Shown here: positions 1 through 6,609 of the stretch, piece after piece | How positions within the stretch are numbered: position 1 is the first letter of the stretch | Layout: each line of letters opens with the position of its first letter | Assembly (NCBI GenBank): GCA_945865355.1 | Contig: CAMBDN010000135.1 | Location: forward strand, 1-6,972 | Origin: Legionella genomosp. 1 | Lineage (GTDB): Bacteria > Pseudomonadota > Gammaproteobacteria > Legionellales > Legionellaceae | Length of the DNA stretch: 6,972 bases | Direction of reading: 5' to 3' | Program-made: the position numbers and the translations under genes | The notes under the pieces: model-generated | Told to the model about the DNA's origin: nothing | Seen by the model: the letters and a program-made list of their open reading frames with translations, nothing else | The model's database searches: none

Positions 1-2
1 AT

Positions 3-218
3 GAACGCTCAACACAAAAGGCAATTGATTCGTTTCGTGATCAACTTGTTGCCAAGGGTATTAATACAATCACCCGTAAGACTCGTGGTGATGACATTGA
101 TGCTGCATGTGGACAATTGGCTGGTGAAGTTAAAGACAGGACTAGTCGTTCTGCACGCTGGCAAAAATTACATTTTATGCCAACTCATTCGACTGACTTA
201 AGAGAAGGGCATTCATAG
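3..218 (+). CDS. rlmN: RlmN, 23S rRNA/tRNA adenine-C2 methyltransferase (3' end only)
   Basis: This is the C-terminal 71 residues of the radical-SAM enzyme that methylates C2 of A2503 in 23S rRNA and of A37 in some tRNAs; the start lies upstream of the window. The frame starts at base 3 and ends with TAG at 216-218. The ATG-initiated frame at 1-201 is out of phase and is a shadow. The identifying segment is TRKTRGDDIDAACGQL (codons at about 72-119). Its Cys, encoded at 108-110, corresponds to the cysteine that carries the methyl intermediate (C355 in E. coli, from memory). The tail GEVKDRTSR is also typical of RlmN. The radical-SAM CxxxCxxC motif lies outside the window. In gammaproteobacteria rlmN commonly precedes pilF/pilW, which is what follows here after 134 nt. 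Identity is secure; only the tail can be checked. Confidence 0.93.
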   Translation, partial: ERSTQKAIDSFRDQLVAKGINTITRKTRGDDIDAACGQLAGEVKDRTSRSARWQKLHFMPTHSTDLREGHS

Positions 219-309
219 AAGCGGGATACTTAGCCCGTATCTAGCGATAGCGTAATTCAGGATCTTTTCTCGAGACTCCCGATATGGAACCGAAGGGTAC
301 CAAAGGATT

Positions 310-337
310 TTTAAATTAGCGCATTCACGGTTATAAT
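310..337 (+). promoter_or_regulatory. Putative sigma-70 promoter for pilW and the downstream block
   Basis: A perfect -10 box TATAAT lies at 332-337, with a weak -35 candidate TTTAAA at 310-315 (4 of 6 consensus positions) and a 16-bp spacer. Transcription would start near 344. It is the only convincing -10 seen in the 134-nt gap between rlmN and pilW, and it is well placed to drive the tightly packed genes downstream. If the start site is right, the ATG at 353 would have only a leader of about 9 nt, which favours translation from the GTG at 371. This is motif matching by eye; in AT-rich DNA a chance TATAAT is possible. Confidence 0.45.
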
Positions 338-352
338 GACCGACTGATTTTA

Positions 353-1144
353 ATGATATGTGAGTATGTTGTGATATTGCGCCGCATTCTAACCGTTATT
401 GGCTTGTTATTATTACAGTCTTGCCAGCATAATGATGAAGCAAATACCGTAGCCTCTGCTACTGGAAAAAAGGCTAAATTTAATGAGGCTGCTGCATATA
501 ATACGCAGCTAGGTCTGGCCTACCTACACCAGGGGGACATGCCAAGGGCTAAGCGTAAATTGCTATTGGCACTGTCTCAATCTCCAGATGCGCCGGGTCC
601 TAATGCATCGATGGCCTATTTTATGGAAAAAACAGGAGAAATGGAGCTCGCACAATCCTATTATAAAAAGGCTATGTCTGCAGCGCCTGGTTCTGGCGCC
701 CAATATAATAATTACGGTGCATTTTTGTGTCGGCGAGGACAATACAGTCGTGCCGAGGAATACTTTCTTAAAGCAGTGAACGATATAAAATATGAACATA
801 CAGCCGGTGCTTATGAGAATGCAGGATTATGTGCGATGGCTGTTCCTGACCATATAAAAGCGACGAAGTATTTTATTAAAGCACTTGAGCAAGATCCTTC
901 GCGTGAGCAGTCCTTGTACGAGCTTGTAAGTATTGCGGCGAAACATGATCATTTCAATGAGGCGCTTGCTTATTTGCAAAAATATCCTGCCCTCTCACAA
1001 GGTAGTCGAATGGTGTTGGCATTAGCTGTAGATGTTGCACGAAAGGCAGGAAATACGGGGTTAGAGGCAACGTATCAAACACGCTTGAACAACTTTTCGG
1101 ATACAACCGGAGTAAAAGATGAATACAACAATAGCAATGGATGA
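353..1144 (+). CDS. pilW: PilW/PilF, type IV pilus biogenesis TPR lipoprotein (pilotin)
   Basis: This is an outer-membrane lipoprotein that, in its family, is needed for localisation and multimerisation of the PilQ secretin and for pilus stability. Counting from ATG 353 (263 residues), a hydrophobic signal peptide ends in the lipobox LQSC with Cys24 as the lipidation site. Residue +2 is Gln, which does not signal inner-membrane retention. Consecutive TPR-like helix pairs follow at about residues 50-79, 84-113, 116-144, 152-182 and 187-211. The segments YNNYGAFLC and YENAGLCA are characteristic of PilF/PilW. The start is uncertain. ATG 353 is the only ATG before the signal peptide, but it has no Shine-Dalgarno sequence and puts a Glu in the n-region. 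GTG 371 has a weak GTGA at 360-363 and gives a classic signal peptide (VILRRILTVIG...), so it may be the true start. The 3' end overlaps the next gene by 26 nt. It lies between rlmN and rodZ, as in other gammaproteobacteria. Confidence 0.9.
   Translation: MICEYVVILRRILTVIGLLLLQSCQHNDEANTVASATGKKAKFNEAAAYNTQLGLAYLHQGDMPRAKRKLLLALSQSPDAPGPNASMAYFMEKTGEMELAQSYYKKAMSAAPGSGAQYNNYGAFLCRRGQYSRAEEYFLKAVNDIKYEHTAGAYENAGLCAMAVPDHIKATKYFIKALEQDPSREQSLYELVSIAAKHDHFNEALAYLQKYPALSQGSRMVLALAVDVARKAGNTGLEATYQTRLNNFSDTTGVKDEYNNSNG
1109..1112 (+). promoter_or_regulatory. Ribosome binding site fixing the rodZ start inside pilW
   Basis: GGAG sits 6 nt upstream of ATG 1119 and lies within the coding sequence of pilW. 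It supports initiation at 1119 rather than at the in-frame ATG 1137, which has no comparable site, and so supports a genuine 26-nt overlap between pilW and rodZ. Confidence 0.6.
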
Positions 1145-1679
1145 AATTGTAGAAAATGCGCAAAAGCCAGGCGCTAGATTGGCCGCAGTACGTTTAGAAA
1201 AGGAGTATAGCCCTGAATATGTTGCAGGTAAATTGCACTTGCGTGTGCGCATTATTGAATTAATAGAAGCAGATGATTACCAAAATCTGCCTGAGCCCGT
1301 ATTTATTAAGGGTTATTTACGAGCCTATGCGAAGCTGCTAGGTGTGCCAGCTGATCCATTAATGGACACATTTAATCAATTATACAAACCTGAGCGCGTA
1401 CCTGAAAAGGCCCTATGGCAAAGCCGACGAGAAAAAAATCGTGCTGAGCATGCAATACGCTGGGTCACCGCTTTTTTTGCTGCCGTTGTTTTGATGGCAG
1501 TTGCTATGTGGTGGTACAACAACAAGGATAATGAACGTTTATTTCCAGCAAGTTTAAGCCGTGCTGATTCGACGCCAGTAAAGACCGAAACAGAAATCAG
1601 ATTGACGGACTTATCAAAAATGAGATCACTATTATCATCGCGCACACAACTTGATACTGTGGAGAAAGATGGTGCCTGA
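1119..1679 (+). CDS. rodZ: Short RodZ-like protein: HTH domain plus one membrane helix
   Basis: In its family this is a cell-shape adaptor that binds MreB through a cytoplasmic helix-turn-helix domain and crosses the inner membrane once. Here the 186 residues show the RodZ-type HTH at about 14-90, with the diagnostic stretch IELIEADDYQNLPEPVFIKG followed by YLRAYAKLLGV. A basic linker (about 99-114) leads to a transmembrane helix at about 113-133 (IRWVTAFFAAVVLMAVAMWW). Only about 53 residues follow on the periplasmic side. E. coli RodZ is 337 residues and ends in a periplasmic beta domain (DUF4115), which is absent here. The protein therefore keeps the MreB-binding and membrane parts and lacks the usual C-terminus. 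The start at 1119 is supported by GGAG at 1109. The gene overlaps pilW by 26 nt and hisS by 11 nt. The family call is firm; whether it has full RodZ function is not known. Confidence 0.85.
   Translation: MNTTIAMDEIVENAQKPGARLAAVRLEKEYSPEYVAGKLHLRVRIIELIEADDYQNLPEPVFIKGYLRAYAKLLGVPADPLMDTFNQLYKPERVPEKALWQSRREKNRAEHAIRWVTAFFAAVVLMAVAMWWYNNKDNERLFPASLSRADSTPVKTETEIRLTDLSKMRSLLSSRTQLDTVEKDGA
1661..1664 (+). promoter_or_regulatory. Ribosome binding site deciding the hisS start
   Basis: GGAG at 1661-1664 lies 4 nt before ATG 1669 (5' GGAGAAAG then ATG). It favours ATG 1669 over the upstream in-frame TTG at 1651. Starting at 1669 gives MVPERIQAIRGMND, which aligns with the N-terminus of E. coli HisS and gives a family-typical length of 426 residues. 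Confidence 0.65.
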
Positions 1680-2949
1680 ACGTATCCAAGCAATACGAGG
1701 GATGAATGATGTATTGCCTGAGCAAAGTGTTTTTTGGCGACATTTAGAAAAAACGTTCGCAGACTGTTTGAATGCATATGGCTACCAAGAAATTCGTATG
1801 CCTTTGTTAGAAAGTACACAGCTTTTCAAGCGCACGATTGGTGAAGTAACTGACATCGTTGAAAAGGAAATGTATACATTCAATGATCTCAATGGAGATA
1901 GTTTAACGCTTAGGCCTGAAGGTACAGCTGGATGTGTTCGAGCTTGCCTTGAACATGGTTTACTACACAACCAGCAGCAAAAGCTTTGGTACTGTGGGCC
2001 TATGTTTCGTCATGAAAAGCCACAAAAAGGGCGATACAGGCAATTTAACCAACTGGGTGTGGAAGCCTTTGGGATAGAAGGTGCTGGAATTGACCTTGAG
2101 TTAATTGCTATCTGCAGACGTATTTGGCAAAAACTCGGCATTTCTCATGCGGTTAATTTACAAATAAATACCCTTGGCACACTCGCTGAGCGACAAGCAT
2201 ATCGTGAGCTCTTGATCACTTATCTTAAACCTCACTTTGATCAACTCGATGAAGACAGCAAACGACGTTTGGAAAAAAATCCATTACGAATCCTTGATAG
2301 TAAAAACCCAAAGATGCATGATTTAATTGCTGGAGCACCTAAACTCATTGACGTGATCAGTGATGAGAGTAGTGAACATTTCAGTCAGTTATGCGATGGT
2401 TTACATGCGTTAGGGATCCCTTATACAGTCAATCCTTTCTTAGTGAGGGGCTTGGATTATTATGGATTAACCGTTTTTGAATGGGTAACCGACAAACTCG
2501 GCAGCCAAGCTACTGTATGTGCAGGTGGTCGCTTTGATAGACTCGTTGAGCAGCTTGGCGGGAGTCCTACTGCTGCTGTTGGTTTTGCTATGGGTGAAGA
2601 GCGATTAATATTATTGATGGAAACACTTTCAATATCCCCTATAATCGAGGCGCCGCCGCCGCTATTTATTATGGCAGTTGGTGATCAATCGTTGCAGCGG
2701 GCATTGGTTTTGGCTGAGTCGTTACGGAATGATGATAGTCATTGGCGAGTTACAGTACAAACTGCTGGCGGAAGTTTTAAAAGTCAGTTTAAAAAAGCAG
2801 ATAAAAGTGGTGCACGCTTAGCATTAATTCTTGGCAATGATGAAATGCTAGAGCAAACTATTAGCATTAAAGATTTACGTCAACATGAAGAGCAAGTAAC
2901 TATTCCTCAGCATGAACTAAATCAATACATAAAAGCCTATTTGCGATAA
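1669..2949 (+). CDS. hisS: Histidine-tRNA ligase (HisRS)
   Basis: This cytoplasmic class II aminoacyl-tRNA synthetase activates histidine with ATP and charges tRNA-His. The 426-residue product (E. coli about 424) shows the N-terminal IQAIRGMND. LRPEGTAG at about 81-88 is a histidine/ATP-binding loop. Class II motif 2 is FRHEKPQKGRYRQF at about 113-126. The HisRS-specific signatures are LVRGLDYY at about 258-265, which contains the catalytic Arg260, and AGGRFD at 285-290. Motif 3 is at about 302-312 (AAVGFAMGEERL). The anticodon-binding domain follows from about 332 to the end, with the conserved GGSFKSQFKKADKSGA region at about 367-382. All catalytic signatures are intact. The gene overlaps the 3' end of rodZ by 11 nt, which suggests translational coupling. 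In most gammaproteobacteria ispG would lie between rodZ and hisS; here it does not. Confidence 0.97.
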   Translation: MVPERIQAIRGMNDVLPEQSVFWRHLEKTFADCLNAYGYQEIRMPLLESTQLFKRTIGEVTDIVEKEMYTFNDLNGDSLTLRPEGTAGCVRACLEHGLLHNQQQKLWYCGPMFRHEKPQKGRYRQFNQLGVEAFGIEGAGIDLELIAICRRIWQKLGISHAVNLQINTLGTLAERQAYRELLITYLKPHFDQLDEDSKRRLEKNPLRILDSKNPKMHDLIAGAPKLIDVISDESSEHFSQLCDGLHALGIPYTVNPFLVRGLDYYGLTVFEWVTDKLGSQATVCAGGRFDRLVEQLGGSPTAAVGFAMGEERLILLMETLSISPIIEAPPPLFIMAVGDQSLQRALVLAESLRNDDSHWRVTVQTAGGSFKSQFKKADKSGARLALILGNDEMLEQTISIKDLRQHEEQVTIPQHELNQYIKAYLR

Positions 2950-2970
2950 GGAACTTTAGGAGAGTGATTT

Positions 2971-3645
2971 ATGTCCGTTTATATGACTGAGACAGAACAA
3001 TTAGAAGCCATAAAAAAGTGGTGGAAGCGATACAATAACATCATAACCATTGTACTTTCTTTGGTATTGTTGGCTGTATCAGGCTTCAAATACTGGAATT
3101 GGCACGAACAAAAGATCTTCCAGCAAGCATCGACGACCTATGAACACCTCATGGTTTCTTTTTCGAACCAAGATAACAAAGCCGTACGTGGTTATGCTAA
3201 TCAATTACTAAAAGACTACGGACAGACCGTTTACGCAGATGCCGCTAGACTCACTTTAGCAAAGCTTTATGTGGTTAGGGAAAAATATCCTAAGGCACAA
3301 GATGAGTTAGAGTACGTGGCAATTCATTCACAAGTACCCGTGTTGCAACAAGTTGCAAAAATTCGCTTGGCACGTTTGCTAGCGGCGGATAAATCTTATG
3401 ATAAAGCGCTTAAACAATTGGATATGGTTAATAGTTCGATTTATCTACCGGTGGTCAATGAGTTACGAGGGGATATTTTTGCGGCCACAGGTCAGTACCA
3501 GCAGGCCGTCGTTTCTTATCGTAAAGCAATCACTGAAGTACAAACCAATGGTATGGGAAATCTCTTTTTAGAGATGAAAACAAATGAATTAGCAGCAAAG
3601 ACGCTATCAACAAAAATTGATGGTAAGAAGGCGCAAACTGCTTAG
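2971..3645 (+). CDS. yfgM: YfgM-like TPR protein, ancillary SecYEG translocon subunit
   Basis: This is an inner-membrane protein with a periplasmic TPR-like domain. E. coli YfgM associates with the SecYEG translocon and the chaperone PpiD and helps secreted proteins on their way to the outer membrane. The 224 residues begin with a family-typical cytoplasmic segment (TETEQLEAIKKWWKRY, about 6-21). A single transmembrane helix follows at about 23-42, and the rest is an all-helical domain with TPR-like pairs at about 86-117, 124-154 and 160-190 (for example AATGQYQQAVVSYRKAI). The start has a good ribosome binding site, AGGAG at 2958-2962, 8 nt upstream. It sits 21 nt after hisS and before bamB, as in E. 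coli. Nothing is broken or unusual. The assignment rests on architecture, the N-terminal motif and position; the TPR part alone would be unspecific. Confidence 0.88.
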   Translation: MSVYMTETEQLEAIKKWWKRYNNIITIVLSLVLLAVSGFKYWNWHEQKIFQQASTTYEHLMVSFSNQDNKAVRGYANQLLKDYGQTVYADAARLTLAKLYVVREKYPKAQDELEYVAIHSQVPVLQQVAKIRLARLLAADKSYDKALKQLDMVNSSIYLPVVNELRGDIFAATGQYQQAVVSYRKAITEVQTNGMGNLFLEMKTNELAAKTLSTKIDGKKAQTA

Positions 3646-3683
3646 TAACTCATTTTTATTAATACACTATACAACGAGGACTT

Positions 3684-4844
3684 ATGTTACTTGCTAAACG
3701 GAATGTCGTACTTTTAGGTCTAATTATCCTGCTACAAGCGTGCACGCAGATAGATGATTTCATGTTAGGTAAAGATAATACGCCGAAGCCATCTCCACTT
3801 AACGATCTTAAATCAAAGGTTACTTTGGTTGAGGATTGGTCAGTACCCATGGGGAAAGCAAGCAAAGCTAGTACTTATTTAAAATTAAAGCCATCAATAC
3901 ACGGCGACACAATATATGTGGCTAATGCGAGTGGTATGGTACAAGCCGTGGATAAATCGACTGGACATCTTATCTGGTCTAAGCAGCTAAATCATAACAT
4001 CATTAGTGGACCAACCGTTGGTGCCGGTTATATTGCAATTGGTACCAACCGATCAAACGTCGTGTTATTGCGACAAACTGATGGTACTGAGTTGCGAGAA
4101 CTTAAAGTATCTGGAGACGCGTTGTCGAAGCCAGTTATTGCCAATAACAAAGTCATTATTAAAACAATAGATGGTTACCTGTATGCTTTTGATTTGAAAA
4201 CAGGCGAAAAATTGTGGGGAGCAGAGCATGGTTCTCCCAGTTTAATTCTAAAAGCAAGTTCCTCACCCATTATCATGGATAAGATGATTCTCGTTGGTTT
4301 CTCCGATGGAAAATTAGATGCAATAGATATGGAAGGTCGTATCGTGTGGCAACGCAGTATCGCTTATGCCAGTGGTGCAAGTGATGTGGAGCGATTGGTT
4401 GATATCGATGCTGATCCCATTGTTCGCGGTGATACGGTATATTTAGCAAGTTATCAAGGTTATGTCGGTGCTTTATCGTTGACGAGTGGTCAATTTACTT
4501 GGCGTAAACCTGCTTCTGTATACAAAAATATGGCTATTGATAGCAATACGCTGTATATCACGGATAGTGATGACGTTTTGTGGGCTATGGATAGACAAAA
4601 TGGTCAGATCAAATGGAAACAACCTGCGCTTAAAGCTCGCGGCTTAACTGAACCCATCCTATTGGGGAATCGTTTGGTTGTCGGTGATAGAACAGGCTAT
4701 ATGCATGTACTTGACACACAGAATGGTGAGTTTATTTCACGTATTCAGTTAAGTGGTCCTGTGGATATTTCTCCAGCTGTTAAAGGTAATAGCGTATACG
4801 TTATTACTGCCAATGGTAAATTGAGTCGTTTTTCTGTGAGCTGA
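3684..4844 (+). CDS. bamB: BamB, outer-membrane protein assembly lipoprotein
   Basis: This is a lipoprotein of the BAM complex, which folds and inserts beta-barrel proteins into the outer membrane; BamB binds BamA from the periplasmic side. The 386 residues (E. coli 392) start with a signal peptide (MLLAKRNVVLLGLIILLQAC) whose lipobox LQAC makes Cys20 the lipidation site. Thr at +2 is compatible with outer-membrane sorting. The rest is an eight-bladed PQQ-type beta-propeller with repeated blade motifs such as VQAVDKSTGHLIW (86-98), YLYAFDLKTGEKLW (165-178), LDAIDMEGRIVW (211-222), VGALSLTSGQFTW (261-273), LWAMDRQNGQIKW (299-311) and MHVLDTQNGEF (340-350). The segment SDVERLVDIDADP (233-245) matches the conserved RLxDVD loop implicated in BamA contact in E. 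coli. GAGGA at 3676-3680 precedes the ATG. It lies 4 nt upstream of der. Confidence 0.96.
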   Translation: MLLAKRNVVLLGLIILLQACTQIDDFMLGKDNTPKPSPLNDLKSKVTLVEDWSVPMGKASKASTYLKLKPSIHGDTIYVANASGMVQAVDKSTGHLIWSKQLNHNIISGPTVGAGYIAIGTNRSNVVLLRQTDGTELRELKVSGDALSKPVIANNKVIIKTIDGYLYAFDLKTGEKLWGAEHGSPSLILKASSSPIIMDKMILVGFSDGKLDAIDMEGRIVWQRSIAYASGASDVERLVDIDADPIVRGDTVYLASYQGYVGALSLTSGQFTWRKPASVYKNMAIDSNTLYITDSDDVLWAMDRQNGQIKWKQPALKARGLTEPILLGNRLVVGDRTGYMHVLDTQNGEFISRIQLSGPVDISPAVKGNSVYVITANGKLSRFSVS

Positions 4845-4848
4845 TGTT

Positions 4849-6234
4849 ATGATTCCCGTAATTGCCCTAGTTGGGCGCCCCAATGTTGGTAAATCAACAT
4901 TGTTTAACCGTATTACCCGTAGTCAAGATGCTTTAGTAGCCGATTTTCCTGGTCTAACGCGTGATCGACAATATGGCGATGCTAGCTTTGAAAAAAAACC
5001 CTTCATTGTTGTTGATACGGGTGGTGTTGGTGTTGAGGATCTAGCTGTTGATGCTCTGATGTCAAAGCAATCGCAATTTGCGTTAGATGAAGCTGATGTT
5101 GTATTCTTTCTTGTTGATGGACGAGCAGGACTATCTTCAGTCGATCAAGAGATTGCTGTTCGTCTTAGAAAGCTCGGTAAACCTATTTATCTTGTTGTTA
5201 ACAAAATAGATGGTTTAGATGAGGAGATTGTTTCTGCTGATTTCCAATCGTTGGGTTTTTCGCTAGTCTATGCAATTTCTGCTTCGCATGGTCGAGGCAT
5301 GCAGCCTTTATTAGCAGCTGTTACTGATACTTTCGAGTCTCCTTCTGAAACAGATGAAAAAAGCGATGCAATTAAAATAGCATTTGCTGGACGTCCCAAT
5401 GTCGGGAAGTCAACGTTGATTAATCGTATTCTTGGTGAGGAACGCGTCGTTGTTTATGATATGCCAGGCACAACGAGAGATAGTATTGCGATTCCATTTG
5501 CTCGCGATGAGCAGCAATACGTACTTATTGACACGGCGGGTGTCCGAAGACGCGCTCGGGTTGATGAGAAAATTGAAAAATTTTCAGTTATTAAAACACT
5601 GCAATCGATTAAAGAATCTCATGTTTGTCTGATGTTATTAGATGCTAGAGATGGCCTCACTGATCAGGATTTGCATTTGCTGGGTTTTATAATCGAGTCA
5701 GGAAAAGCACTGGTTATAGCGGTCAACAAATGGGATGGTTTAGCTGAAGATCAAAAAGAGCATATCCGAAACGAGCTATCTCGTCGATTGCAGTTCGCCC
5801 AATTTGCTAAGATTAGATTTATATCAGCATTGCATGGTAGCGGAGTAGGGATATTATTTAAGGATATTTTACAGGCTTATGCTTCTGCTATGCAGGTGCT
5901 TTCTACGCCTCAATTAACTCGTTTGCTGCAAGATCTAGTCAACAAGCATACACCACCGTTGGTTAACGGTAGGCGAATAAAAATGCGTTATGCGCATGCT
6001 GGTGGACATAACCCCCCGCTGGTTGTCATCCATGGGAACCAGCTTGAATCCCTGCCTGATAGTTATAAACGTTATCTATCGAAAGGATTTACCGAGCATC
6101 TGGGGCTTGTAGGAACACCTCTAAGGCTAGAGTTTAAAGTCACTGCCAATCCCTTTAAAGATAAAAAAAACAAGTTAAACGAACGGCAAATTCAACGTAA
6201 ACGACGCTTAATGAAACATGTTAAAAAGAAGTAA
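4849..6234 (+). CDS. der: Der (EngA), double-domain ribosome assembly GTPase
   Basis: This essential cytoplasmic GTPase has two tandem G domains and is required for maturation of the 50S subunit. Of 461 residues, domain 1 carries G1 GRPNVGKS (9-16), G2 PGLTRD (34-39), G3 DTGG (56-59), G4 NKID (118-121) and G5 SAS (144-146). Domain 2 carries GRPNVGKS (181-188), PGTTRD (206-211), DTAG (228-231), NKWD (293-296) and SAL (326-328). An acidic linker (about 162-172) joins the domains. A C-terminal KH-like domain spans about 352-436 (including RRIKMRYAHAGGHNPP), and a very basic tail ends in KKK. All GTP-binding motifs are intact. The start follows the bamB stop by 4 nt, with only a weak GTGAG at 4836-4840, so coupled translation with bamB is likely. 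No intrinsic terminator is evident after it. Confidence 0.98.
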   Translation: MIPVIALVGRPNVGKSTLFNRITRSQDALVADFPGLTRDRQYGDASFEKKPFIVVDTGGVGVEDLAVDALMSKQSQFALDEADVVFFLVDGRAGLSSVDQEIAVRLRKLGKPIYLVVNKIDGLDEEIVSADFQSLGFSLVYAISASHGRGMQPLLAAVTDTFESPSETDEKSDAIKIAFAGRPNVGKSTLINRILGEERVVVYDMPGTTRDSIAIPFARDEQQYVLIDTAGVRRRARVDEKIEKFSVIKTLQSIKESHVCLMLLDARDGLTDQDLHLLGFIIESGKALVIAVNKWDGLAEDQKEHIRNELSRRLQFAQFAKIRFISALHGSGVGILFKDILQAYASAMQVLSTPQLTRLLQDLVNKHTPPLVNGRRIKMRYAHAGGHNPPLVVIHGNQLESLPDSYKRYLSKGFTEHLGLVGTPLRLEFKVTANPFKDKKNKLNERQIQRKRRLMKHVKKK

Positions 6235-6284
6235 TTAATTTCTAATTGATGATATCATTTGATATTCCGGTGATTGATTATTTA

Positions 6285-6292
6285 TAAGGAGA
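6285..6292 (+). promoter_or_regulatory. Strong ribosome binding site of the 86-residue gene
   Basis: TAAGGAGA at 6285-6292 is a near-ideal Shine-Dalgarno sequence with GGAG 7 nt before ATG 6299. It is the best ribosome binding site in the window and is the main sequence evidence that the small unrecognised gene is translated. Confidence 0.75.
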
Positions 6293-6298
6293 ATAGTA

Positions 6299-6559
6299 AT
6301 GAGCACCAAAAAGAATTATGCCGATCAGATGTTTACTGAACTATCTAAAACCATTGAACATATTGGAAAAAATGACCAGGAATATACGAACCAACAGAAA
6401 GCCGTTGATATTTTGAATGTGCTGGAAAGTTTAATAGCCTATACAATCTATACTACCTGTAATACTACAGAGGAGGTAAGAGATGCTTCGGAAGAATCTT
6501 ACTTTAGTATTAAAAAACAAGCTTTAGCTATAATAAGAAAAAATCCCCCTATAGAATAG
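6299..6559 (+). CDS. Small hypothetical protein, 86 residues, function unknown
   Basis: I do not recognise this protein. The ATG follows a very strong ribosome binding site and the frame ends with TAG at 6557-6559. The product is polar and mostly helix-forming, without a signal peptide or a convincing membrane helix. The N-terminal half is hydrophilic (about residues 1-34, rich in Lys, Asn, Glu and Gln). A more hydrophobic helix follows at about 35-52 (VDILNVLESLIAYTIYTT), then a single Cys at residue 54, an acidic stretch (TTEEVRDASEES, 56-67) and a basic end (IKKQALAIIRKNP). A small soluble, possibly oligomerising protein is a reasonable picture, but that is inference. It lies 64 nt after der in the same direction, so it could be read through from the der transcript. 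It is followed directly by an inverted repeat. No paralogue or partner gene is visible in the window. Confidence 0.7.
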   Translation: MSTKKNYADQMFTELSKTIEHIGKNDQEYTNQQKAVDILNVLESLIAYTIYTTCNTTEEVRDASEESYFSIKKQALAIIRKNPPIE

Positions 6560-6562
6560 AGG

Positions 6563-6609
6563 TTCGTTTACAATTCCAGCTTGTTTCAATTGTATGAATT
6601 GTAAACGAA
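6563..6609 (+). repeat. Perfect 14-bp inverted repeat with 19-nt spacer
   Basis: The arm TTCGTTTACAATTC (6563-6576) is exactly complementary to GAATTGTAAACGAA (6596-6609), with 19 nt between them. It begins 4 nt after the stop codon of the 86-residue gene. In RNA it would form a long 14-bp hairpin. There is no U-tract after either arm, so it is not a classical intrinsic terminator, although it could still stabilise the 3' end of the transcript. The spacer contains a further CAATTG palindrome, and AATTGTA occurs twice (6588-6594 and 6597-6603). Alternatives are a dispersed palindromic repeat, a protein-binding dyad or the remnant of a mobile element. Confidence 0.8.

Noticed and set aside
1..201. 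ATG-initiated frame of 66 codons at the left edge
   Set aside because: It is out of phase with the RlmN tail in the third frame, which contains the diagnostic TRKTRGDDIDAACGQL. The ATG frame has no recognisable content.
225..241. GATAC/GTATC inverted repeat after rlmN as a terminator
   Set aside because: The stem is only 5 bp and no T-tract follows. A competing CGGG/CCCG pairing is equally short. This does not support an intrinsic terminator.
1376..1819. Minus-strand frame of 147 codons opposite rodZ/hisS
   Set aside because: It lies entirely opposite two well-supported genes, spans their junction and shows no domain signature. It is a shadow frame.
5432..5632. Second + strand frame inside der
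   Set aside because: It is fully contained within the second GTPase domain of Der, whose frame has intact motifs on both sides. It is a shadow frame.
6249..6258. 10-bp palindrome ATGATATCAT between der and the small gene
   Set aside because: It is perfect but short and AT-rich, does not extend outward and is not repeated in the window. Chance is the simplest explanation.
6259..6288. TTGATA and TATAAG with an 18-bp spacer as a promoter for the 86-residue gene
   Set aside because: The boxes fit well, but transcription would start at about 6295, downstream of the ribosome binding site at 6285-6292. The promoter and the translation signal cannot both be used.
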